A stretch of 64,000 nt of DNA from an uncultured Lachnospiraceae bacterium (GCA_910584205.1 CAJUAA010000017.1:12173-76172), one strand, 5' to 3'. Shown: positions 16,774 to 26,500, counted from the first letter of the stretch. Notes: generated by a model not told the origin, from the letters alone. Numbers and translations: made by a program.

Positions 16774-17991
16774 TTATTTTTCTGCTGATTCTCCAGAATG
16801 ATATTTAAAGATCTTGATGCGCTCCGGACGGATGACTTTCCCGTCTTTTTCATAGCCGTCTGCCATCCGGGCAGCGATCAGATTATCTTTCGACTGTTCC
16901 TCCGTCTCCACGACCTGTATGATCTTCTGTTTTCTCACGTCCACCTCATGGCCCGGCACGCGGTAGGATTCGATGCTCTGCCGGTAGAGGATGTCCTCCA
17001 AATCCTCCGCGATCCCCTTTACGATCCGGAGCAGGCGCTTATAGTTGTCCTCCGTCGCCTCCTTCTTCTCATAGACGCGGACATGTCCCTTTGTAGAATC
17101 CACCAGCTGGATGATATCCAGAGCCAGCGTCTCCACGATCTTATCCACAACCCCGTTCTGATACCGCACCAGTTCCCGATGCATGTCGTCAAACAGCCCG
17201 TTCTTGTGCGCATCCTGCGCGATCTTTTCATCAAAGCATTCCTGCAGACGCCCGATGGCCTCCTGCATTTCCGCGAGCTTCTCCTGTACCGGATCACCGG
17301 AAACCGCTGTTTCACCTGATGGTTTTAATTCTTCCATTGTTTTCGCCTCCTTGATTTCTCTGTCGTCCATCATCCTTCTGCGCGGCAGGCCCTTTTTCAG
17401 ATATTCCAGAGCCTCCTCCGGCTTCCGCTTCAGATAGACCATATAATTAAAAGCGCCCAGCACGGTCTGCCCGGTCTCCCGGTAGATCCTTTCGGCCGTA
17501 TATCCGGACCGATACTCCGCGTACCGGTCGGGAACGAATTCCCCTCTTTCCACATAATAGGCAAACTCAAACGCGGTATATTCCGACTGCTTCAGATATT
17601 CCACCGCTTCCTGCGCCTTTTCCTCCCCATACCCGTATTCCTGCTTCAGGTAATTCCGGATCATGGGAAGCTTTTCCTCATAATGGTCCAGGGTCTCTCT
17701 GCAGAGATTGATATATTTTTCACGATCCACAAACTCCAACAGCTTTGTGACCGCCTCCTCTTCGGAACCGCAATCGTTCTTATAATTTGGCAGGCCACGT
17801 TCTGAATCTGTGACAAATACCACGTATGTACCGTCCAATTCCTGATAGTATCCAAACACATCCGTCGTGTTTTCCCAGCTTTTATCCTCCGGCAGTTCGA
17901 TCCTGCCCAGATAGCGCTTCCGGCTTCCCCGGTAGAAAAAACCGTCTTTTTTCAGCTCCTGAAGCCGTTCTTCCACTGCATGTTCTGCCAT
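16774..17991 (-). CDS. GrpE-like nucleotide exchange factor with immunity-protein-like N-terminal domain
   Basis: A 405-aa two-part protein. Residues about 223-405 have the GrpE layout: a long coiled coil (VQEKLAEMQEAIGRLQECF...) and a C-terminal beta segment ending DGYEKDGKVIRPERIKIFKY, which resembles the GrpE region that opens the Hsp70 nucleotide cleft. Residues 40-92 (FGYYQELDGTYVVFVTDSERG ... CGSEEEAVTKLLEFV) resemble small immunity proteins of the Imm59 style, and 95-215 is helical with no family recognised. The gene starts 2 bp after the stop of the TNT-domain gene, using ATG 17991 with AGAGGTG 7 bp upstream; a TTG 6 bp earlier is less likely. That position is where a cognate immunity gene is usually found. 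The GrpE call is fairly firm; the immunity-like call is speculative. Confidence 0.78.
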   Translation of the reverse strand: MAEHAVEERLQELKKDGFFYRGSRKRYLGRIELPEDKSWENTTDVFGYYQELDGTYVVFVTDSERGLPNYKNDCGSEEEAVTKLLEFVDREKYINLCRETLDHYEEKLPMIRNYLKQEYGYGEEKAQEAVEYLKQSEYTAFEFAYYVERGEFVPDRYAEYRSGYTAERIYRETGQTVLGAFNYMVYLKRKPEEALEYLKKGLPRRRMMDDREIKEAKTMEELKPSGETAVSGDPVQEKLAEMQEAIGRLQECFDEKIAQDAHKNGLFDDMHRELVRYQNGVVDKIVETLALDIIQLVDSTKGHVRVYEKKEATEDNYKRLLRIVKGIAEDLEDILYRQSIESYRVPGHEVDVRKQKIIQVVETEEQSKDNLIAARMADGYEKDGKVIRPERIKIFKYHSGESAEK

Positions 17992-17993
17992 GG

Positions 17994-20849
17994 TCAATCA
18001 CCTCTTTCCTCGATCATTCCCAGATCCATAAGCGTCTGCGCGTCAAAAGGCGTAATATACTGTTTCCCGCCTCCGTCCTCCGAAGTAAACATGGAATCGA
18101 TCTTCGAAGTCTTCACGCCGTCGGCAGTTTCCGCCGTATCCGCATATTTTTCTCCTTTATGTTCTTTGGACTTAGACGTATCATCGGCACAGTCCTTATA
18201 ATACCGGTCCAGATCATTTTTCAAGTCCTGGTATTCCGGCGGCGTCCTCTCAAACGGCATATCGTCCGTCACGCCGTACCGGTCCTTCAGCGCCTGTTCA
18301 AAATTTTCTTTTGTAAAATCCTGCTTGATCTCATAAGAGTGATAGGATTCGTTTTTCGTGATGTCCTTTTCAGGCACATAATCTCCGATGGCCCGCTCCT
18401 CCAGCGAAAGAGGCGTCCCGTCCTCCTTCATGGCTGCAAAATAGTATCCGTTGGAAGCGCCGACCCGGTCTATGACGTCGCCTTTGGCCGGCGTCTCCAT
18501 ATGTCTGGTACCGGGAACCGCGCCGTCCGTGCCATCCTTCCAGTTTTCCTCGATCCTTCCGTCCTCGCGGACGCCCTTGATCTTATTCACATCCGGGACC
18601 CGGAAATCTCCGCGCTCTTCCTTTGGAATAGACTGGATGAGTTCTTTTCCTTTGTCAGCCAGCTGCGTCTTCTCATCCTGGGTCAGTTCTTTGTAGGTGT
18701 CGCCGTTTGATTTGCGAATGATGGAGCCGCCGCTGTTCTCATACACGTCCTTTACAATTTCGCCGTACTTCCTGTAGCACTCCGATGTCCGCTCCCCACG
18801 GACATCCTGCTTGGATTCAAAATCCGACGGAAGCTCCGTTACGGTTTTGCTCTCCTCCGCTTCCGGCGGCGCCCGCGTCTCTTCCTCTGTCCGGCTGTCG
18901 TCCGTTACGGCCTCTTCCGGCTCTGACGGCATCTCCCGCGGCCCGTCGCCCGTTCCGATCTGTCCTTCCACCTGCTCCGCATAGTCGCGGGCATCCCGCT
19001 CTACCGGCTGATCCAGATACCGTTCGAAGTTCTCTTCCGGTTTTACATAGTTGTCAAAGTTCTCTTTGAACTGGTAATCCTGTTCGGTCTCCGGGCGCTC
19101 CGCCCGCTCATGCTGCCAGCAGTGGCGGGATTCATGGGCGACGGTATTCGCAGTCTTACCGGCGTCTCCCAGATTGAAGCTGTTTATGTATATGGTGTTG
19201 CTCGAGGCCGCATACCCGCCACAATCGCCGGGGTCTGGATTGTTGTAGTATGCAACGTCCGGTTTGTTCTCAAGCTGCAGATCCTCCGCAATGTTGTCCC
19301 GCAGGTCTTCCACAGCCTTCTCTTTTTCCGCCCGAGAAAGATTGTCCCAGTTGTTCTGTTCAAAGGATTCCAGGCTCTGGCGCGTCTCTTCGCCGATCCC
19401 CGCCTTCCTGTCCATGTCCTCCGGAACGGAAGTCTCCTCCTCTTCTGCGGATTCTTCTTCCTCAGATTCTTCCGAAGGTTCCTGTTCGGGTTTTTCCTCC
19501 GGGGATTCGGCAGTTTCCTGCTCGGATTCTTCATCTGAGTTCTCGGCAGGTTCTTCCTCGGGTTCCTCCTCTGGATTCTTTGCGGACTCTGTGTTGTCCT
19601 CCTCCGATTCAGGGGATTCTTCCCCGTCAGGTTCCTCCTGAGCTTCCTCCTCTACGGATTCCGGTTCTTCTGTAGATTCCTCTTCCTCTGTGGATTCTGA
19701 ATCGTCGTCCTCCTTCAAGGATTCGGCTTCTTCTGCGTCCTCTGGGGACTCGGCATCCTTCGTGGACTCAGTATCTTCTGCAGATTCCTCTCCCTCTGCT
19801 GCTTCTGAATCTTCTATATCCTCCAAAGACTCGGCTTCTTCCACAGACTCCTCGGCTCCTGCAGCTCCCTCATCCACAGCTTCATCCGAATAATCTTCCT
19901 CTTCACCCGGATCTTCTTCGGAAATGTCATCGTATTCTTCTTCAAGAGAATCCTCTTCCATATCCTCGGAAAGTTCTTCTTCCGATGCTTCGGCGTCCTC
20001 CTCCGGAGTCTCTTCTGACTCTTCGTCCGGTTCCTCCGGCTGTGTCTCCCCGTCCGGTTCTTCTGGCTGCTCCTCCTTATCCAGTTCTTCTTCTGATGTC
20101 TCGGCGCCCTCCTCCGGAGTCTCTTCCGACGTCTCCGGTTCTTCGTCCTCATCCTCTGCTGAATCTTCTTCGGATTCCTCCGGCTGCGTCTCCCCGTCCG
20201 GTTCTACCTCTGCATCTTCATCAGGCTCTTCCTTTTCCGATGCTTCTTCAGCGTTTTCTTCAAGCTCTGCATCCGAATAGTCTTCCTCTTCGCCCGGATC
20301 TTCTTCCAGATCATCATCCAGATCGTCTTCATATATCTCTTCTTCGGCAGAATCCTCTTCCGGTTCCTCCGAAGCTTCATTTTCCGGAATCTCTTCTGAT
20401 GCATCCCCGGAATCCTCAACTCCGTTTTCGTCTTCCGCAGTATCCGTTTCGCCTGCATCCTCAGACTCCTCAGCAGAATCCTCTTCCGGCTGCTCTTCGC
20501 CGTCGTCAAAGCCGATGCCATCCTCGTCCGCCACTGACTCATCGTCCTGTTCCGCTGATTCTTCAGCGAAATCTTCCCCGTCCTCCAGGCCGGCTTCGTC
20601 TTCAAAACCCGTTTCGTCCGCTTCCGACTCTTCCCCTTCGCCATCCGGATCTTCTTCGGATTCTTCTTCATCAAGACCCACATCGGAGGTTTCTGCCGTC
20701 TCCGAATCGTCGAACCCTCCGGTCTCATTCGCCTCGTCCACCGCAGCCTCCTGCGTTTCCTCTGACGCCTCTCCGCCGGTTTCCTCCGCCGGCGCCTCGC
20801 TGACCTCAGCGCTCTCGCTGACTTCTCCGCCGCCTTCCAGTTCGCTCAT
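17994..20849 (-). CDS. Acidic protein with HExxH peptidase-like and C-terminal TNT (NAD+ glycohydrolase toxin) domains
   Basis: A 951-aa polymorphic-toxin-like protein. Residues 1 to about 510 are a low-complexity tract dominated by Glu, Asp and Ser with Pro and Thr, almost without Lys or Arg. Residues 515-640 form a folded domain with NTIYINSF and the zincin motif H572-E-S-R-H576, with a possible third ligand at E617 (QPVERDARDYAEQ). Residues about 755-951 match the TNT fold of the tuberculosis necrotizing toxin family: GDVIDRVGASNGYYFA (R795), EERAIG (R819), YHSYEI and the near-terminal GGGKQY (Q930), where the family has a catalytic Gln. TNT enzymes hydrolyse NAD+ to kill cells. No signal peptide, LXG or Rhs module is visible, so delivery is unclear and an intracellular effector role is possible. 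RBS AAAGGAGGGG precedes the ATG. It lies between transglutaminase-like and GrpE-like genes. Sure of the acidic tract, confident of TNT, moderately sure of the peptidase. Confidence 0.82.
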   Translation of the reverse strand: MSELEGGGEVSESAEVSEAPAEETGGEASEETQEAAVDEANETGGFDDSETAETSDVGLDEEESEEDPDGEGEESEADETGFEDEAGLEDGEDFAEESAEQDDESVADEDGIGFDDGEEQPEEDSAEESEDAGETDTAEDENGVEDSGDASEEIPENEASEEPEEDSAEEEIYEDDLDDDLEEDPGEEEDYSDAELEENAEEASEKEEPDEDAEVEPDGETQPEESEEDSAEDEDEEPETSEETPEEGAETSEEELDKEEQPEEPDGETQPEEPDEESEETPEEDAEASEEELSEDMEEDSLEEEYDDISEEDPGEEEDYSDEAVDEGAAGAEESVEEAESLEDIEDSEAAEGEESAEDTESTKDAESPEDAEEAESLKEDDDSESTEEEESTEEPESVEEEAQEEPDGEESPESEEDNTESAKNPEEEPEEEPAENSDEESEQETAESPEEKPEQEPSEESEEEESAEEEETSVPEDMDRKAGIGEETRQSLESFEQNNWDNLSRAEKEKAVEDLRDNIAEDLQLENKPDVAYYNNPDPGDCGGYAASSNTIYINSFNLGDAGKTANTVAHESRHCWQHERAERPETEQDYQFKENFDNYVKPEENFERYLDQPVERDARDYAEQVEGQIGTGDGPREMPSEPEEAVTDDSRTEEETRAPPEAEESKTVTELPSDFESKQDVRGERTSECYRKYGEIVKDVYENSGGSIIRKSNGDTYKELTQDEKTQLADKGKELIQSIPKEERGDFRVPDVNKIKGVREDGRIEENWKDGTDGAVPGTRHMETPAKGDVIDRVGASNGYYFAAMKEDGTPLSLEERAIGDYVPEKDITKNESYHSYEIKQDFTKENFEQALKDRYGVTDDMPFERTPPEYQDLKNDLDRYYKDCADDTSKSKEHKGEKYADTAETADGVKTSKIDSMFTSEDGGGKQYITPFDAQTLMDLGMIEERGD

Positions 20850-20864
20850 GGCATTCCCCTCCTT

Positions 20865-20987
20865 TCATCCTCTCTGTTCCCGGTCGTTTTCAATGATCCG
20901 GTTCTTCATGAAAATCCCGCTTCCGCTGCGGCACACCCATCCGATGCCGACCCTTGTCAGTGATTCGGTTCTTCGTGAAAATCCCAT
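20865..20987 (-). CDS. Possible 40-aa ORF coupled to the transglutaminase-like gene
   Basis: An ATG one base after the upstream TGA (TGA-G-ATG) opens a 40-codon frame (MGFSRRTESL... ending NDREQRG) whose stop lies just before the RBS of the TNT-domain gene. The termination-reinitiation spacing is the same as seen elsewhere in this operon. It has no independent Shine-Dalgarno and spans a DNA-level direct repeat read in two different frames, which argues against selection on the protein. It may simply be spacer. Confidence 0.28.
   Translation of the reverse strand: MGFSRRTESLTRVGIGWVCRSGSGIFMKNRIIENDREQRG
20894..20985. repeat. Pair of 25-bp imperfect direct repeats in an operon spacer
   Basis: Copies at 20894-20918 and 20961-20985 share the core CGGTTCTTC-TGAAAATCCC with two mismatches over 25 bp and a 67-bp period. 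They fill most of the 139-bp gap between the transglutaminase-like and TNT-domain genes, the longest non-coding gap inside the core of the operon. Confidence 0.85.
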
Positions 20988-20988
20988 C

Positions 20989-22014
20989 TCAATACCTGTA
21001 CTCCGGCTGAATAAAAAATGTCAGCTGCTCCGGGATTCCCCCATATTTATAATTTCCGACGCTCACATGCCTGCACCGTCCGGACGCCCGCCGCACGGAA
21101 TCCTGCAGACAGCCGTTGATCTCCCGTTCCAGCTGGCTTCCCCGCACCACCTTGAACATGATATATTCCTCTTCCATCTGAAAACAGTTGTATAAAAACG
21201 TCTCCAGCTGCGCCCGCGTATCAATCAACGAATTATTTACCCGGAAATAATTATACGGATCTGAAGGACACACCGGATAATGGCGCCGGTTCCAGGTATG
21301 GTCCTTTGCGATCTCCTCGTCGCACAGGTTGAGGTATCCGTAATTGGGGATGTTCGAGGACTCCGCGTACTGATGGTCCCATGTCACATCCACATGGTGG
21401 TAGTAACCGTTGATATTCACGATATTCCACGAATGGGGTCCCTGCTCCAGCGCTCCCGATCCGGTTCCCGACACGACCCAGCACTCCAGGCCGATCCGGT
21501 CGCATAAAAATTTCATCGACTTGGAATATCCTTCGCACACGCATTTCCGGTGCAGCAGTCCCCCTACGATGTTATGGGCTTCCCAGCTGCGCCGGTCCTT
21601 TGGTTTCCGGTTTCCTGCGGCGTCCGTGTCGTATTCCAGATGCACCTTCAGATAATCGTGAAGGCTTTTTATTTTGTCATAATCCGACTGATGGCCGTTA
21701 ATGCATTCCTGCAGGATCTCCTGCGCGGTATCCTCCAGCCGGCGGCGTATGGTTTCTTCCTCCGACGCCGAATAGAGATAGCGGGGAACCACCTCCCGCT
21801 TCAGCAGGGAAACCGAAACGGCAAACTCCTGCGCCACATAGAATATCTCCGGATGTTCCTGGAGCACCGCGGTCAGCAGCTCCACCGCCGGCTGGCCGCC
21901 GACCGCAGCACCCCGCCTGTGGTTCTTCAGACAGTCCAGCACCGCATCGTACGTTTTCCGGCCGGCTCCCAGATTTTCATAATACCTGCTGTTCATCTCC
22001 ATGCCCTGCGCCAT
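20989..22014 (-). CDS. Transglutaminase-like cysteine protein
   Basis: A 341-aa cytoplasmic protein with a transglutaminase-like (papain-fold) core. The triad is visible: C160 in KCVCEGYSK, H194 in GPHSWNIV and D209 in HHVDVTWD, with the preceding helix DKIKSLHDYLKVHLEYD typical of the family. Residues 1-110 are a helical extension and the last 100 residues are an alpha/beta tail without a recognised family. Bacterial members are mostly peptidases or crosslinking enzymes. In this setting a role in processing or modifying the neighbouring toxin-like protein is possible but unproven. It begins one base after the stop of the Ig-like gene, so translation is probably coupled. Confidence 0.86.
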   Translation of the reverse strand: MAQGMEMNSRYYENLGAGRKTYDAVLDCLKNHRRGAAVGGQPAVELLTAVLQEHPEIFYVAQEFAVSVSLLKREVVPRYLYSASEEETIRRRLEDTAQEILQECINGHQSDYDKIKSLHDYLKVHLEYDTDAAGNRKPKDRRSWEAHNIVGGLLHRKCVCEGYSKSMKFLCDRIGLECWVVSGTGSGALEQGPHSWNIVNINGYYHHVDVTWDHQYAESSNIPNYGYLNLCDEEIAKDHTWNRRHYPVCPSDPYNYFRVNNSLIDTRAQLETFLYNCFQMEEEYIMFKVVRGSQLEREINGCLQDSVRRASGRCRHVSVGNYKYGGIPEQLTFFIQPEYRY

Positions 22015-22015
22015 G

Positions 22016-23584
22016 TCACCATATGCGCTTTCCCTTTCTGACCGCCACTCTCAGTTCTCTGCTGACGGAACCGTCTGCCGTCCTGATACAGATCCGGCAT
22101 TCGCCCGCATGCTTTCCGATCACGTAACCGCCCCGGTATTCCGCCACATTTTTATCGCTGCTGAATATTTTTAACGTATCCGCTCCGTACGCATGTTCCG
22201 GAACGACGGAATATCTCCACTCTGCCTGTTCTCCCGCGCGGACTTCCAGCCGGCTGCATGGACATGTGATGTCCGTAATTGCCGGCTGTACCTGAACGCT
22301 GACCCTGCTTTCCGCACCTTTGGTAAACACCGTCAATTCGCAGGACCCGCACTGCAGGCCCCTGACCGTCCCGTCCGTCTGGTTTACGGATGCCACAGAC
22401 CCGTCGCTGCTCTTCCATCGGATCTCCGACGCATCCTCCGCCCCGGTCGGCTCGTACGTCACCTCCACGGCCTTCTCTCCGCCAACCGGCAGATACAGGG
22501 TCGAAGGAAACACCCGGATCCGTTGGATCAGTTCCCTTCTGCAAACCGTTATGACCTTTGACGCCGCCGGATACGGGTCCTCTCCATAGTAGACGTCTAC
22601 CCTCGCACTTCCTTCCTGCACGCCTTTGATTACATTTCCCTCTGCGGCAACCACATTCTCCGCGTCCGAATGGATGTGCAGAACCGCCTGCGCGTCCGAC
22701 GGGTACGCCGTATACGCCACCTCAAACGGATACCCGGGATCCAGCAGGTCCGGAAGCTCGGCTCTGCAGACTGGAGCCGCCGCCGTCAGAAGCTCCAGCT
22801 GCTCCTTTTCCCGATCGGTCAGCAGCGCTTTCCGCTCTTCCGGAAACTGATAGGCAGCCCCGGAAAGAAACGTGCACAACGCCTGTTCCGCAAGCAGCTC
22901 CACCACCACGTCTCCCAGATCGTCCGGATCCACCTCAAAGCAGACGCACCTTCCGCTTTTTCTGAGAAACCGCGTCGTACTCCCCATGACCAGCGCAAAT
23001 ACATCGTACTCTCCGCCAACCGGCAGGCAGTCCTCTGCCGAACCGCAGAGCGCCATCACAAACGGGCTTTGATACGGAATGTCCGATTCTGACCGGGCTT
23101 CACACAGACGGATCTGGACCAGCGGACATCCGTCCCAGCTCAGGGCGCCTCCTTCATCCACGGAAAAAAGCCCCTCCTCTTCCACGATCTCAAAAGCCGC
23201 GGAGACCATCGCCCGGTCGCCGCTGGCGTTCCATACCGGAACCGCGATCTCCTCCCCGTCCTCATATCCCAGAAGTTCCAGACGGGCCAGACGCTCATAG
23301 ACCGACTCGCAAAGCGGCAGCTCTTTTGCCGAAAAGCCCTGGCAGTGCTCCGCCTTCTCCGCAATCTGCTCCATCCAGCCGCAGACAAAGGGGGTGGAGA
23401 CGCATGTCATATGGAACGGCCCGTTCGCTTCCCTGTAAAGCTCCGTGAAAAGATCCGTGCACCAGACGCCTGCTCTGCTGTGCCGGTACCGCATGATCGC
23501 GCTGTAGGAAGACAGCGGCCGTCCGTTGACGGAAACCTTCAGTTCCGGCAGAAACGGATTGTAAAAAACGACTACCTGATTCAT
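22016..23584 (-). CDS. Cytoplasmic protein with bacterial Ig-like (Big_2) domains
   Basis: A 522-aa protein without signal peptide or membrane helix. The N-terminal 270 residues are of unknown fold (starts MNQVVVFYNPFLPELKVSVNG). The remaining part holds two or three Ig-like beta sandwiches: VFPSTLYLPVGGEKAVEVTYEPTGA... followed by RWKSSDGSVASVNQTDG and VRGLQCGSCELTV is the classic Big_2 signature, and a second copy starts with PCSRLEVRAGEQAEWRYSV. Big_2 domains are usually extracellular adhesive modules, so a leaderless version in an operon of cytoplasmic ATPases is odd and suggests an intracellular binding platform. The start codon overlaps the HerA-like stop by four bases (ATGA), so synthesis of the two is probably coupled and they may form a complex. 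Confidence 0.8.
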   Translation of the reverse strand: MNQVVVFYNPFLPELKVSVNGRPLSSYSAIMRYRHSRAGVWCTDLFTELYREANGPFHMTCVSTPFVCGWMEQIAEKAEHCQGFSAKELPLCESVYERLARLELLGYEDGEEIAVPVWNASGDRAMVSAAFEIVEEEGLFSVDEGGALSWDGCPLVQIRLCEARSESDIPYQSPFVMALCGSAEDCLPVGGEYDVFALVMGSTTRFLRKSGRCVCFEVDPDDLGDVVVELLAEQALCTFLSGAAYQFPEERKALLTDREKEQLELLTAAAPVCRAELPDLLDPGYPFEVAYTAYPSDAQAVLHIHSDAENVVAAEGNVIKGVQEGSARVDVYYGEDPYPAASKVITVCRRELIQRIRVFPSTLYLPVGGEKAVEVTYEPTGAEDASEIRWKSSDGSVASVNQTDGTVRGLQCGSCELTVFTKGAESRVSVQVQPAITDITCPCSRLEVRAGEQAEWRYSVVPEHAYGADTLKIFSSDKNVAEYRGGYVIGKHAGECRICIRTADGSVSRELRVAVRKGKRIW

Positions 23585-26500
23585 GATCCCTTCCCCGCCT
23601 TTCCGTAGATTCCCTCGTAGATCAGATGGTATTTATTCTTTTGAATGTCCTGGAGACGTCTGTTCAAAAGCAGATACCGGCATACACGCTTCTTGATCGT
23701 CTCATCCGGCAGCAGCGCGTACAGATCCAGATGATCGTAAAACTTTCCATACCACTGACGGATCGCCTGCAGATCCCCGCGGTCGATACTGCCCCTCGTC
23801 ACCTTTTTCTCATCCGAATAATCCTGGCGGAACCGGATGGGAATCGCTTCAAACAGGCCGCTGCAGGATATAAAATCGGCCAGCCTTTCCGCAAAGGGCC
23901 CGTTGGTCGGTACTCTGCGTTCAAAAGCAGAACACCATTCCACCATTTCCCGCACCAGATCCTGCTGTTTGCTGCGGTTGATATCGGAATCCCGGATGAT
24001 CTGCAGAAGCTCTTCCAGCTGGAAACCCTCTTCCGCCGCCGTTCCGGTCTCATACTGGACGATCAGCTCCACCGCCAGCTGCCCCTTGACGACCGCCAAG
24101 GCATATTCCTCCGTAATCAGATCCGACTGATGGTAAGTCTCCTCGCTTTTGTCGATCTGCGCCAGCACCGCCTCGACCCAGTTGTTCTGGTATACCACGG
24201 CCACTCCCATGGGAAATCGGGAGATCTCATGAATCTGGCTGTCGTTTAAGCCCATGGACAGACCCGCAATCCGGCAGTCCTCATAATCCGGCAGACGCAT
24301 GATGATCTTTGTATTTGTATTTTTCACCGCCGACACGTCCACCGCCGTGGGGGACTGGTCCACGATGATAAATCCTTCGCCGTAGGTCCGCATCTCCGCG
24401 ATGGCCGCACTGATCATCTCCACCGATTTTGCCTGAACGCCGGATCCTTCTGCTCCGCCCGAAGGCGTCCGCTTCAGAATATTGTGCGCCTCTTCCATAA
24501 CCGTAATATGCCTCAGAGGCTGGTTCTCCTCGCTGGTGCACATGCGATATTCGTTCAGCTTCAGGATGAGCACGCCCATCAGCAGGCTCTTTGTCTCCAG
24601 AGAAGAAACCCTGCTCAGGTCCACGATGGTGCAGCTGTCAAACAGATCCTCCTCGTCGATATCGCTGGCGCTGCAGAGGACCTGTCCCGAGATTCCGTTT
24701 GTTAAAGATTTCACACGCGTAACCAGCGCTCCCGTGTAATCCCCCTTGGAATCCGAAGAATAGGACGAGGAATTGATGATCTCCGGCAAAGCTTCCAGCA
24801 CATCCCCGAAGGTGGGAAATTTGCTGTGCCCGTTTGGAATATAGATGGAATTTTCCAGATCCCAGCCGCACGTAATATACGCGCGTTCAAAGGATTCCTT
24901 CAGGATGGCGGGCATGGCTGCATACAGCGGCCAGCATGCGTTGAAGATCTCGATCAGCCGGTCCAGATGCTCAAGGACATGGATTCCCTGGTTGAACCGG
25001 AACGGATTGATGCGCAGCATGGAGTAGTACCGCGGATTCGTACAGTACACATGGATCCCCGGCAGCCCCCCATAATACCTTTTATATTCTCCCTTGGCCG
25101 GTTCGATCACAAGAAACGGAATTTCATGCCGGATCATCTCATCCAGAATCCGATACGTCGTATTGGATTTTCCCGAACCGGTGGAACCGGTGATGAAGCA
25201 GTGGGACCGGAAGCTTTCCAGCTCAAGGCTGACCCGGGTGCGTTCCTTTTCGCCCATATGATAGATCTGCCCCAGCTCCACCTGCCTGCCGCGGGACGTG
25301 CCGGCGGACATCCGGACGTTTCTTCCGAATTCCGCCATGCTCAGAACGGTCACGCCCGGAACCGAATGTCCCGGCAGCCCCATGATATAGGGCAGCTCGT
25401 TGCCGCTGATCAGACTGCAGGGAGTGACGCTCTGGCTGTCGATCTGAAACAGCATGTCGTCCCCTGGTATCACAAACCGGGGATGAATGCAGTATCTCAG
25501 ATATTCCAGCACGGCGGGCGTGTGGTCTGGATCGCTCTGTTCCCATATATTGACATGGGAATTTTCCACCCCGGAGCCGTAGCCGGCCATCAGCGCCTTG
25601 TAGGTACTGGCCGCCACCACCGAGGTCTGGACATTTTCGGACACAAAATAACACGCCACGTCCCAGAGCCCGAACGCCTCGCAGTGTTTGATCCGTTCCA
25701 GATGCTGGTCGATCTTCTCCAGAATGTATTTGACCGACTTGTTCTCACTGGTAACCGTGATGGTCCTGCTGTCCCCTCTCGTCTCCGTATCCGTCTCCGT
25801 GGAGGTCTTCCCGCTCGTCTCCGAAGTACCCCGGGTCACCGCGCTGGCCCAAGAGCTTCCGGAACTGTAGCCCGTGGAGGTCCCGCTGTTGAAACCGATT
25901 CCCAGAAGCCCGAAGGAGTGCCCCCGGTTCCTGGACCTTGATTTGCTGTTAAACTGGCTGGTGGTGTCCGTCAGGCTGTCGTTAATGGTTTTGGAAAAAT
26001 TCTCGCTCATCCCCCTGGATACCGCGCTGCTGTAATTCTCCCCGTAAGAAAGCTGCGTACTTGCAAACGGAGAAAGCCCGGAATAGATCTTTAAAAGCCC
26101 CCGCTTGCGCTGCTCCAGCACCTCTTTATTCAGAGGCTCCGCCAGCAGGACCGCCGTATACTCCATCCCTTTCATCGTGTCGATAAATTTCTCGATCCCC
26201 TGGACATAGCGCTCCTTGTCCTCGTCACGGGCGGACGGAACGATGGACACGGAGGATACGTTCTGCCGGTTGCCGAACCGGTCGCCTGCGTTGATCCCGC
26301 CCAGAATTTCCTGAATCCGGTCTCCCGGCACCGGACGGATCTGGCTGCCCGCAAAATTTCCCCGGAAGCTCTTCTCCAGAATCGCCTCCGCCGTCGACGC
26401 ATGGTCCACCGAGCGGATGCCCAGATAGAATCCCACTTCCGTCCGGGTACTGCGCAGCACAAGAAGGCCTGCGGCCTGAATATTAAAAAAGGCGCTGTAT

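Noticed and set aside
16743..16853. Longer N-terminus for the Hsp70
   Set aside because: The extension overlaps the GrpE-like gene, has no Hsp70 homology and lacks an RBS; Hsp70s start at MGNVFGIDLG.
19500..20700. CRISPR-like array suspected from the repetitive look
   Set aside because: The repeats are irregular codon-level repeats in frame with the acidic protein, with no fixed repeat-spacer period.
19264..20803. Ser- and Pro-rich plus-strand frames
   Set aside because: They are antisense translations of the Glu/Asp/Ser codon repeats of the TNT-domain protein.
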